Positions 1 through 6,259 of a stretch of 10,016 nucleotides of DNA are shown one piece after another. Numbering within the stretch: position 1 is the stretch's first letter; the number at the start of each line of letters is the position of its first letter. Under the pieces are notes generated by a model. The model saw only the letters and a program-made list of their open reading frames with translations. It did no database searches and was not told where the DNA came from. A program made the position numbers and the translations under genes. The stretch spans positions 1 through 10,016 of the forward strand of contig JAFCBW010000030.1 of the NCBI GenBank assembly GCA_017610525.1, given 5' to 3'. Source of the DNA: Candidatus Nanohalarchaeota archaeon (GTDB lineage: Archaea > EX4484-52 > B79-G9).

Positions 1-102
1 CCTGTAATCCCACGAAGAATTCCACCACTCATCCGCGCAGACACAGGACGGCAACAGAAGAAAGACCGCCGCCAGAAAAACCATCAAAGCCGCGCCGCGC
101 AT
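1..102 (-). CDS. Secreted protein with DUF2341-like N-terminus, 5' end only (partial)
   Basis: Reading leftward from an ATG at 102-100, 34 codons stay open to the window edge. Residues 1-23 look like a Sec signal peptide: an Arg at position 2, a hydrophobic core of Ala, Val, Phe and Leu at about 4-17, then a short Cys/Ala stretch with likely cleavage after Ala23. The mature start reads DEWWNSSWDYR. A W-x-x-S-W-x-Y-R start just after the signal peptide is typical of DUF2341 proteins, a domain seen in archaeal surface proteins. The gene lies downstream of the pilus ATPase on the same strand, after a 190-nt gap with no convincing gene. It may be an exported surface protein made near the pilus locus, but only 34 residues are visible, so the domain call rests on this short motif. 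The in-frame Met at residue 7 is an alternative start. Confidence 0.65.
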   Translation of the reverse strand, partial: MRGAALMVFLAAVFLLLPSCVCADEWWNSSWDYR

Positions 103-186
103 AAATACGCCCCCTTCCCACCCACTTTTCTGTTCATTCATCAACATTCACAAAACCTCGTCAACAACAATATTACCCACGCAAAC

Positions 187-193
187 ATATAAA
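187..193 (-). promoter_or_regulatory. Possible TATA box for the partial DUF2341-like gene
   Basis: The minus strand reads TTTATAT here, about 85 nt upstream of the ATG at 102. Transcription would start near 162-165 and leave a leader of about 60 nt. The stretch 103-292 holds no convincing gene; this A/T-rich box and a G-rich stretch just before the ATG are the only signals I see. The assignment is weak. Confidence 0.3.
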
Positions 194-292
194 CACCCAC
201 ATCAACCTTCCACATGACTGGATTTGGTTAGATTCTTTCCTCCACACATCCCGCACATTACACCCTTGTCTATAATAACCACTCACCCCCAC

Positions 293-2578
293 TCAAGACG
301 GATATCTCCCCTTCCTCTCCCTAATCTCATTCTTAACCCACTCATTCCATCTTGCAAAAATCCTCTGCGAATCAAGAGTCCCATACTCATCCTTCACCCT
401 CTCCGAAATCACATGAAACTGGTCATTGCTATCAGTAGTAAAATCCGCCTCAAGAATACTGAACTCATCCATCTTCCTTGCATATCCCACAAGCGTCTCC
501 TTCACCTTCGCCCTCAACTGGATATTATCCCATACAGCCTCCCAGTTATCCCTCCACTCCTTAACCCTGTTCGCAATCTCATTAATAAGATAACTCTCAC
601 CATTAAGAAACGTCTCACTCGGCTCAAGAATATCCGTCTTCGCATTATACTCCATAAGCGGCACAAACGCCTTCTCCTTCTGCGGATCATCAGTCCACTC
701 CTTCGTAATCTCCGTAATGCTGATCATCCTCCGAAACGTATGAAGCCCATCAGCAGACCGCAGCCTGTTATTCATGACAATGACATCCGTAGCCTTAAAA
801 CTCGTAGGATGCACCCCAAGATCATTGACAACCCTGTCAAACACCCCGTACGGCGAATCCCCGTGGATCGTACCTGCAACCACATTAGCAAGAGCCCCGA
901 TTCTCATCGCTTCATATAGTGCCTTCGCCTCAACAGACCTCACTTCCCCTATAATCAGGCACGAATCACCCAGCCTAAGCGACGTCCTGATAGCCTCATC
1001 AGTCGGCACCTCAATCTCCACATGCGTAATAACCGACCTTGACTTCAGCCTCACAATATTATACCCCATATCCGCCAGAGCCTCCACAGGCAGCTCAAGA
1101 GTATCCTCAACAGTAAGAATCCTGTACCTCTTCATGATCTCCGTAAGAGTAGCCCCGAGCATACTGGTCTTCCCGCTAGACCTCGTACCTGCAAAAAGCA
1201 TCGTCCTTGCCCCGTCAACAATAAAGCTCAAAAGCCCTGCAGCAAGCGGCGTCATCATATTTGCACTCATCATAAGCTGATACGTCCACGGCTTATCCCT
1301 ATGCCTTCGAAGCGCCAAAGCAAGCCCGTCAGGACTCAGCGTATTAGTAATCGCACCAACCCTCACCCTCCCGCTCGGAAGCTCAATCTCCGTATCAAGG
1401 ACCGGGTTCGCTTCATCAAGCGGTCGCCCCGAAGCAATCCTGAAACGTGTAGACCACGCCTCCGCATCCTCATGAGTCGGGATTATATTCGTATCACACT
1501 CCTCGTGCTTTCCGTGAAAAAGAAAAAACGGCATCTGCCCGACAGGCGCATTCAGGAACAGATCCTGCACATTCTCATCTGCCAAAATCACCTCAAGCAT
1601 CCCAAAACCTGCCGTATACCTCGTAAGGATCTCCGCAAGCTCATCAACCTTCTTCGGCGAAAGAGTAATCTTCATAGTATCAGAAATATCCGTAATCATA
1701 TCCCTGCCGATATTATAAAAAATCTCACGCGTCCTCTCTGGATCAGTAAACTCCGACTTATTCGGCTTATGCGCAGCCATATACCGTCGTGCCGTATCAA
1801 GAATAGTATACTCTGTATCGGAAAGATTAAACTCCGGCGGAGTAACATGATACCTCACATTCACCCTCCCCGGAATCCGCAGGCACTGCACCTCCGTCTT
1901 ATCCACAAAATACCTGTCAATCTGCACGGCTCCTATGGGGATAGTAGTCATATACTTCGTAAGCATGAAATTCGGCTTGATAGTCGGGTGAAAAATCTCC
2001 CTGTAGATCTCCCTGGAGCCAATATGATACCCTACAAGCCTGTCCTTGACCCTCAGTATCATCTCCGTCTTGCCAAGAGCCTCTTTGATAATCAGAAGAT
2101 AATGATTAACATAATCATTATAACATTTCGCACAATTAGGATAACTATCCCTTGCCTTCTGTAGATTATACTTGATCTCCCTCGTAAGCCTGACATAAGC
2201 ACCAATAGGATCCCTCTTCATATGATACCCGACAATATTCTGTATAAAACTAATCCTTTCAGGAATACACCTTTCACAATCATCCGGTCCTTTCTCAACA
2301 CTAAACAGCTTCTTGGTCCTTGTAAGGCTCTTTATCGCACTTGCCACCTCCTTAAGTATCTTCGTCTGCGCATAACTGTACTCAAACTCCCTGTTAGCAG
2401 AAAGAACAATATTTCCAACTGCCCCTACCTCAATCAGCTTATCTATGGTCCTTGACATGCATATTTCGAAATCCTCAAGACTTGACCCGTAAAAACAGCC
2501 CCTGCAATTGACCTTCAACCTCTTCTGATCGCGGTCATATTCGTAATCACAAACCATGAAAACTCTATGGTCAAACAT
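293..2578 (-). CDS. Type II/IV secretion system (archaeal type IV pilus) assembly ATPase
   Basis: This is a 761-residue secretion ATPase of the PilT/VirB11/FlaI superfamily. In this family a hexameric cytoplasmic motor hydrolyses ATP to assemble pilin subunits through a TadC/FlaJ-type membrane platform. Visible motifs are Walker A (AGTRSSGKTS, about 463-472), an Asp box (TVEDTLELP, about 488), Walker B (LIIGEVR, about 541-547) and a His box (AGTIHGDSPYGVFDRV, from about 567). The first 160 residues contain three CxxC pairs (C25/C28, C101/C104, C149/C152) that could bind metal. About 140 residues follow the motor core, including a Trp-rich stretch near 670-685. The gene diverges from the TadC gene, with 30 bp between the two start codons. 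A TATA box about 24 nt upstream of ATG 2578 suggests a leaderless message starting at that Met; Met8 (2557) is the alternative. I am confident of the family; a role in pilus assembly rather than protein secretion is inferred from neighbouring pilins. Confidence 0.93.
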   Translation of the reverse strand: MFDHRVFMVCDYEYDRDQKRLKVNCRGCFYGSSLEDFEICMSRTIDKLIEVGAVGNIVLSANREFEYSYAQTKILKEVASAIKSLTRTKKLFSVEKGPDDCERCIPERISFIQNIVGYHMKRDPIGAYVRLTREIKYNLQKARDSYPNCAKCYNDYVNHYLLIIKEALGKTEMILRVKDRLVGYHIGSREIYREIFHPTIKPNFMLTKYMTTIPIGAVQIDRYFVDKTEVQCLRIPGRVNVRYHVTPPEFNLSDTEYTILDTARRYMAAHKPNKSEFTDPERTREIFYNIGRDMITDISDTMKITLSPKKVDELAEILTRYTAGFGMLEVILADENVQDLFLNAPVGQMPFFLFHGKHEECDTNIIPTHEDAEAWSTRFRIASGRPLDEANPVLDTEIELPSGRVRVGAITNTLSPDGLALALRRHRDKPWTYQLMMSANMMTPLAAGLLSFIVDGARTMLFAGTRSSGKTSMLGATLTEIMKRYRILTVEDTLELPVEALADMGYNIVRLKSRSVITHVEIEVPTDEAIRTSLRLGDSCLIIGEVRSVEAKALYEAMRIGALANVVAGTIHGDSPYGVFDRVVNDLGVHPTSFKATDVIVMNNRLRSADGLHTFRRMISITEITKEWTDDPQKEKAFVPLMEYNAKTDILEPSETFLNGESYLINEIANRVKEWRDNWEAVWDNIQLRAKVKETLVGYARKMDEFSILEADFTTDSNDQFHVISERVKDEYGTLDSQRIFARWNEWVKNEIRERKGRYPS

Positions 2579-2587
2579 ATATAAATA
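2578..2587 (+). promoter_or_regulatory. TATA box of the pilus platform gene (leaderless)
   Basis: TATATAAATA is centred about 26 nt upstream of ATG 2609. That is where an archaeal promoter would start transcription at or next to the start codon, giving a leaderless message. No ribosome binding site precedes the ATG, which agrees. The box overlaps the start codon of the divergent ATPase gene. Confidence 0.6.
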
Positions 2588-2597
2588 GGATTCGCCT

Positions 2598-2605
2598 ACT
2601 TATAA
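2598..2605 (-). promoter_or_regulatory. TATA box of the pilus ATPase gene (leaderless)
   Basis: The minus strand reads TTATAAGT, centred about 24 nt upstream of ATG 2578, again the spacing for a leaderless message. It lies only 11 bp beyond the opposing TATA box, so TBP/TFB complexes for the two genes would probably compete. Confidence 0.55.
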
Positions 2606-2608
2606 CCC

Positions 2609-4741
2609 ATGTATAATCCCTTCAAAAAAAAGGATATCTCACAGTACCAAAATATCCCTGGCAACACCCGCATGCAAAGTGCAGACTACCAGAAATACAG
2701 GACTGACGAAAAACTAAGGAAAGATTCCGGCTTTTTTGAAAAAATGTGCTTCTTCTGCGGAAAATACGTGCAGTTAAAATTCGGAAAAAAAATGCAGGCC
2801 AACCTGGAAAGGGACATTCGCATAGGCAGGCTATCCATAAAACCCGAAGATGTAGGCGCCCTTTTATTAATATCACTTGGCCTGATGGCATTAATACTCA
2901 TACCATTATCCCTGTTCCACTATGACGGCTCAATGCGCTTCGGAATCTGGATATTCCCCCTGGCATGGTCATATTACGTCCTCACATACCCTTCTTTCCA
3001 GGCCCAGGTCATAAAAATCCAGGCATCAGACGAGAGCCTCAAAGTAGTACTCTACATGGCAATGTATCTTGAACTGAACCCCAACCTTGAAAATGCCGTC
3101 CGGTTCGCAGCAGAACACATAGAGGGGCCTCTTGAACAGGACCTCTCAAAACTCCTCTGGGACCTCGAATTCGGAGTCTACACCGACGTACGCCAGGCAC
3201 TCGGCCAGTACATGCAGCTATGGCTCGACTGGAACGTCGAATTCGTCAAATCCCTTGAACTCCTGATAGACTCACTCTCCCGTGCAGGCGAAGACCGCAT
3301 AAAACTGCTCGAGAAAGCACTTACATACATCCTTGACAATTCATACGCCAACATGAGAGACTATTCACGCGCCCTCGAAAACCCCATAAAGCTGATACAG
3401 GCAATGGGCATACTCCTGCCCTTGATGGGCCTTATCATGCTTCCCATGGTATCCATATTCTTAAGCGGCGACAGCCAGGTAGTAGACCCCATGTTCATAG
3501 GCATCGGATACACTGTACTGCTCCCTATGATCTTATTCTTCGTGATGCGCCGCATCCTCATGAGGCGCCCCGGTGCCTTCGCATTTCCCTCCCTGAAAAA
3601 CGCGCGCAACCTGCCCCCGGACAACGTATTTCCCATAAAACTCGGCAAAAAATACATATACCTGCACCTCAAGATGACCGCCTTACTCGTTGCTCTCATA
3701 GTCATGATCCCCGGCCTGATGCAGCTATACGCCTACGACCAGCACGTCAGGTATATAGATAAAGTATGCCACGGGGAAAATTTTTGCTTCAAAGACTACT
3801 GGAAAGACTTTATGGAAGACCAGTACAATCCCGATAACGTCTTCAACAACATGCTGCAGGTTATGACAATAATGTGGGGCGCAGCCCTCGCAATAATCAT
3901 ATTCTGTTACGGCAGAAGTGCCAAAAAGCAAAAACTGCGCCAGGAAATAACCGAAATAGAGCGCGACCTCTTCATCGGTCTCACAGAACTCGAAAACTCC
4001 CTGAGCCGTGGCACCCCCATAGAGCGCAGCATCTATCATATACTTGGTGAATACGAGCGCATGCGAATGAAAGAATCCCCCCTATTTCGGTTCTTCATGG
4101 ACATACTAAACAACATGCAAAAAATCGGCGACACATTCCCGAACGCAGTATTCGACCCAAATCACGGCTCAATCATAAAATTTCCATCGATACTCCTCAA
4201 GAACACAATGAAAATGATAGTAGACGCAATACCAAGAGGAAGTGAAGTCATCACACGCAACATCTCAATAATCACGCGCTACATCGTAAACACCCGCAAA
4301 GTAGAAGAGCTCATAAAAGACCTGCTAGAACAAGTCGCAAGCACCATGAAAATGCAGGCATCATTCATAGCCCCCCTGATATCAGCAGTCTGTGTGGCAA
4401 TGGCTGCACTCATAGTCCAGATGCTCCAAAGAATTGCAGAAAAGATGGAAGAGATAGAAGACAGCATCGGCTCAGGTACAGGTAGCGGCATGTCAGGTGC
4501 ACTCGAGATGGTAAACATGCGAAACGTAATGCCTCCGACAGTACTGCTGCTCATAGTAGGCACATATGTTATCGAGCTCGTAGTACTGCTCTCATATTTC
4601 GCAAACGGCATAGAGCATGGTTTCGACCAGATAAATCGTGACATGCTCACCGTAAAAAGCATGGTATTTGGCATGACTCTGTTTTCCGGACTCGTACTCG
4701 TAGCCTTGGGATTATTCGGTCCCTTCATGTATGGTATATAA
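2609..4741 (+). CDS. TadC/FlaJ-like pilus platform membrane protein, double-domain
   Basis: A 710-residue polytopic membrane protein resembling a tandem duplication of the TadC/FlaJ (T2SSF) fold, which forms the inner-membrane platform acted on by the secretion ATPase. Likely membrane segments lie near 82-103, 111-130, 265-287, 296-315, 356-376, 415-435, 583-606, 641-665 and 686-708. Two helical cytoplasmic domains (about 131-262 and 437-580) follow the pattern of T2SSF units. An E/D-rich then G/S-rich linker (about 613-635) separates two of the last helices. The first 80 residues are basic and polar, so cytoplasmic. Canonical FlaJ and TadC proteins are shorter; the long form carries both halves in one chain. 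The divergent ATPase and downstream pilin-like genes support a pilus machine. The start at 2609 fits the TATA spacing for a leaderless message. The number of helices is read by eye. Confidence 0.85.
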   Translation: MYNPFKKKDISQYQNIPGNTRMQSADYQKYRTDEKLRKDSGFFEKMCFFCGKYVQLKFGKKMQANLERDIRIGRLSIKPEDVGALLLISLGLMALILIPLSLFHYDGSMRFGIWIFPLAWSYYVLTYPSFQAQVIKIQASDESLKVVLYMAMYLELNPNLENAVRFAAEHIEGPLEQDLSKLLWDLEFGVYTDVRQALGQYMQLWLDWNVEFVKSLELLIDSLSRAGEDRIKLLEKALTYILDNSYANMRDYSRALENPIKLIQAMGILLPLMGLIMLPMVSIFLSGDSQVVDPMFIGIGYTVLLPMILFFVMRRILMRRPGAFAFPSLKNARNLPPDNVFPIKLGKKYIYLHLKMTALLVALIVMIPGLMQLYAYDQHVRYIDKVCHGENFCFKDYWKDFMEDQYNPDNVFNNMLQVMTIMWGAALAIIIFCYGRSAKKQKLRQEITEIERDLFIGLTELENSLSRGTPIERSIYHILGEYERMRMKESPLFRFFMDILNNMQKIGDTFPNAVFDPNHGSIIKFPSILLKNTMKMIVDAIPRGSEVITRNISIITRYIVNTRKVEELIKDLLEQVASTMKMQASFIAPLISAVCVAMAALIVQMLQRIAEKMEEIEDSIGSGTGSGMSGALEMVNMRNVMPPTVLLLIVGTYVIELVVLLSYFANGIEHGFDQINRDMLTVKSMVFGMTLFSGLVLVALGLFGPFMYGI

Positions 4742-4757
4742 TTAAAAGGCAATTTCC

Positions 4758-5192
4758 ATGAAAGCATTCAAAACTGTGCAGGAAACAATCTTCACAGTCT
4801 CAGTCATCGTGATGGTAGCGCTTTCAGTAATAATGACCTACACTTATCTTCAAAGCATACCTATCCCGACAAATTTTGAACAATACCTTACAGGAAACAG
4901 CAATGATATATCATCCCGCTTTGCAGAATGTGCTGTAGCATGTTACTATACCCAAAAAAATAAAAAACAGACAAAAGAAGACTGTTACATACTCCACATC
5001 AGAACAGAAGACACACTGGCAAAAGAGTCCCTCCTAAACAAAATCCCCCAAAGCCGGCTGCCGCACAATATGATTCAGTTTTCAGACAGAAACCCGAACC
5101 TTGCCCGTGAAAATACAGATACGACATTCAAGATAACCTACGACAGCTTCATTCACAAGCTCCTGATAACAAAACTAGATGATGCCCTATGA
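4758..5192 (+). CDS. Small single-pass pilin-like / pilus accessory protein
   Basis: A 144-residue protein with a short N-terminus, one membrane segment (about 9-31) and an external domain with C58, C62 and C76. It starts 16 nt after the TadC stop, behind an AAAGG purine stretch, so it is probably co-transcribed. No canonical class III cleavage motif is visible. The segment CYYTQKNKKQTKEDCYILHI (62-81) aligns with the protein at 5596-6189: both have two Cys exactly 14 positions apart followed by Tyr and a short strand, and both end in a similar strand (TTFKITYDSFIHKLLIT here). The two therefore look paralogous. A role as minor pilin, pseudopilin or anchor in the pilus complex is inferred from this and from position. 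I do not recognise a named family. Confidence 0.75.
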   Translation: MKAFKTVQETIFTVSVIVMVALSVIMTYTYLQSIPIPTNFEQYLTGNSNDISSRFAECAVACYYTQKNKKQTKEDCYILHIRTEDTLAKESLLNKIPQSRLPHNMIQFSDRNPNLARENTDTTFKITYDSFIHKLLITKLDDAL

Positions 5193-5370
5193 AAAATCAT
5201 GAGATATTGGTAAAAGTGGAGAATCTCAAGCTTCCTTTCGCAACAATAGTATGGAAGAAAGGTATAGGAAATGCACTCAATGAATTAAATTTCCGCAGAC
5301 CCTTTGCAACAACTGCACAGAATAAGGGTACAGGAAATACACAAACTGCACAGAATTTCCACAGATTTAA
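5193..5370 (+). pseudogene. Decayed double zinc-ribbon reading frame
   Basis: Codons starting at 5236 and continuing to TAA 5368-5370 read like a degenerate double zinc ribbon. The first unit shows RNNS where CNNC would fit, then RKCTQ followed by TGA where a Cys would fit. The second shows LCNNCTE, a TAA, then GYRKYTNCTEFPQI. Read this way, both units match a plan of FCNNC, charged linker, YRKCxxC, FPQ, with Cys codons changed by single bases (TGC to CGC, TGC to TGA, TGC to TAC) and Gly codons missing after the CxxC. A different frame from ATG 5189 is open for 66 codons but contains only one Cys, so I treat it as secondary. Possibly a small zinc-ribbon protein of this operon that lost function. 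The call depends on reading through stops and is tentative. Confidence 0.4.
5235..5366 (+). repeat. Two-copy 66-bp tandem repeat
   Basis: Copies at about 5235-5300 and 5301-5366 align along their length with many substitutions; for example CCTTT(C)GCAACAA recurs and AAATTTCCGCAGA matches GAATTTCCACAGA. A finer 33-bp period also shows: AACTGCACAGAAT occurs at 5310 and again at 5343. The repeat is the DNA footprint of the two zinc-ribbon-like units described for this region. Confidence 0.7.
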
Positions 5371-5374
5371 TTGC

Positions 5375-5380
5375 TTGGTG
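5375..5380 (+). repeat. Putative target-site duplication, left copy (TTGGTG)
   Basis: TTGGTG lies immediately left of the inverted-repeat element at 5381. The same hexamer recurs at 5585-5590, one base beyond the element's right end. The extra G makes this an imperfect match to a clean duplication. Confidence 0.4.
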
Positions 5381-5583
5381 TATAGTTGACGTCGTTACTA
5401 AATGGACAAACTCTATCAAAAACCAAGTGATGTCAATCTATCCGGGCGAATCTCAGAGATTCGCTGGATCCTAAAAATCACAATGTGATTTTTAAGGATA
5501 TGGTGAAGACATTTGTCCATTTTGAACGCAAGTTCAAAGGCTTGGCATGTAAGTGCCATCAAATAGTTATGTCTTCAACTATA
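5381..5583. mobile_element. MITE-like palindromic element / structured RNA candidate
   Basis: A 203-bp unit bounded by TATAGTTGA (5381-5389) and TCAACTATA (5575-5583). The ends continue as an imperfect inverted repeat, with about 18 of 24 positions matching. Inside lie further inverted repeats: AAATGGACAAA (5400-5410) with TTTGTCCATTT (5512-5522); GCGAATCTC/GAGATTCGC (5446-5464); TAAAAATCACA/TGTGATTTTTA (5472-5494), extended by ATCC/GGAT; TGAAGACAT (5504-5512) with ATGTCTTCA (5569-5577); TTTGAAC-GCAA-GTTCAAA (5521-5538); and TGGCA/TGCCA (5543-5558). Some of these stems are mutually exclusive. No transposase-like frame is present. A non-autonomous transposable element is the simplest reading; an RNA with branched structure upstream of the pilin-like gene is the alternative. 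I recognise no named family. Confidence 0.55.
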
Positions 5584-5584
5584 G

Positions 5585-5590
5585 TTGGTG
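5585..5590 (+). repeat. Putative target-site duplication, right copy (TTGGTG)
   Basis: This second copy of TTGGTG overlaps the ribosome binding site GGTGAT (5587-5592) of the gene at 5596. If it is a true duplication, insertion copied the left part of this site and left the gene with an intact signal. Confidence 0.4.
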
Positions 5591-5595
5591 ATGCA

Positions 5596-6189
5596 ATGAA
5601 AAAAGGAATATCCCCCCAGAAAATAGCATATCTTATATTTGCCCTGATCGGTGCAGTAATAATGCTTGCAATCTACCTGAACTTCGCTGCCCAGTCACAG
5701 GGCGGAATATTTTGCACAGTATACAGTAGCGTCTATCATATACTCCCGCAAGGCGACGATCCGCCACCCCTGCCCAGAGCCTGCATTAAAAGGCCGGAAA
5801 CATCAATTGACACAACACGCATCATCTCACAGGAAAAATCCATTGTAGAAGACCAGCTTGTAGAATACATCGTAAGCTGCTACCAGAAAAACCGTGGCTA
5901 CAACAATCTTACAATGCCCTGCTACAGCCTAAAAATAGTGTCCCTTGCAGGAGAAATATCCGAACTCGACATAACCGACAACATGGAAGCCACAGGATTC
6001 ATCTGCGACACACTTGAAAACTCAAAAATAATAGACATCCTGGGCCGCACAATGGATTACTCATCAATATCAGGCAGAGCTTGCGGCACATCAGACCAAA
6101 TAACATGGATTGTCCACCAGAATACAATCAAAAAAGGGGATATTGTTGAAATAAAATACGCAAACCGCAAAATCAAAGTAATCACTTAA
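5596..6189 (+). CDS. Single-pass pilin-like / pilus accessory protein
   Basis: A 197-residue protein. ATG 5596 is chosen because GGTGAT (5587-5592) lies just upstream, with slightly short spacing, and because the next residues read as a membrane-protein N-terminus: MKKG, then a hydrophobic segment at about 10-31. An in-frame GTG at 5485 would add 37 residues translated from the palindromic element and is rejected. The external part carries six Cys (40, 63, 95, 109, 137, 163) and a Pro-rich stretch near 51-60. The C95-x13-C109 core and the C-terminal GDIVEIKYANRKIKVIT match features of the 144-residue protein at 4758-5192, so the two look like paralogs with different extensions. It is probably an envelope-anchored minor subunit or assembly partner of the pilus. 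No class III cleavage motif is evident. Confidence 0.75.
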   Translation: MKKGISPQKIAYLIFALIGAVIMLAIYLNFAAQSQGGIFCTVYSSVYHILPQGDDPPPLPRACIKRPETSIDTTRIISQEKSIVEDQLVEYIVSCYQKNRGYNNLTMPCYSLKIVSLAGEISELDITDNMEATGFICDTLENSKIIDILGRTMDYSSISGRACGTSDQITWIVHQNTIKKGDIVEIKYANRKIKVIT

Positions 6190-6215
6190 TCATTATAACA
6201 CTACCCATACAAACC

Positions 6216-6223
6216 TTTATATA
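6216..6223 (+). promoter_or_regulatory. TATA box of the class III pilin gene
   Basis: TTTATATA sits about 40 nt upstream of ATG 6260. Transcription would begin near 6245, leaving a short leader that includes the ribosome binding site. A separate promoter inside the cluster fits a pilin made in greater amounts than the assembly proteins. Confidence 0.55.
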
Positions 6224-6246
6224 CAACATAAACCTAAAATATTCAC

Positions 6247-6252
6247 GGTGAT
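6247..6252 (+). promoter_or_regulatory. Ribosome binding site GGTGAT, decides the pilin start
   Basis: GGTGAT matches the archaeal 16S 3' end complement and ends 7 nt before ATG 6260. It overlaps the in-frame GTG 6248 and ATG 6251, which rules those out as likely starts. Confidence 0.65.
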
Positions 6253-6259
6253 GTTTATT

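Noticed and set aside
205..258. Small minus-strand frame from ATG 258 (MCGMCGG start, 18 codons)
   Set aside because: Too short, with no clear signal; the CxxC is probably chance in a G-rich stretch.
224..2164. Long plus-strand frames opposite the pilus ATPase (224-919, 774-1280, 1301-2164)
   Set aside because: They are antisense to a clearly conserved ATPase, lack domain patterns and are rich in Arg, His, Pro and Ile, as expected from reverse-strand reading.
5235..5366. CRISPR-like repeats
   Set aside because: Only two diverged 66-bp tandem units with no unique spacers; coding-type repeat.
5189..5389. 66-codon open frame after the 144-residue protein gene (ATGA overlap)
   Set aside because: It looks like an ATGA-coupled gene, but its product has no recognisable pattern, it ends within the inverted repeat of the element, and the same DNA in another frame shows zinc-ribbon features. 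I treat it as a by-product of decay, without certainty.
5485..5595. In-frame upstream extension of the 5596 gene from a GTG at 5485
   Set aside because: These 37 codons lie almost wholly inside the palindromic element, have no ribosome binding site and would place a basic, Cys-containing stretch before a normal membrane-protein start. ATG 5596 has GGTGAT just upstream.
6248..6259. Earlier GTG (6248) and ATG (6251) starts for the class III pilin
   Set aside because: Both fall on the GGTGAT ribosome binding site; ATG 6260 has the right spacing.
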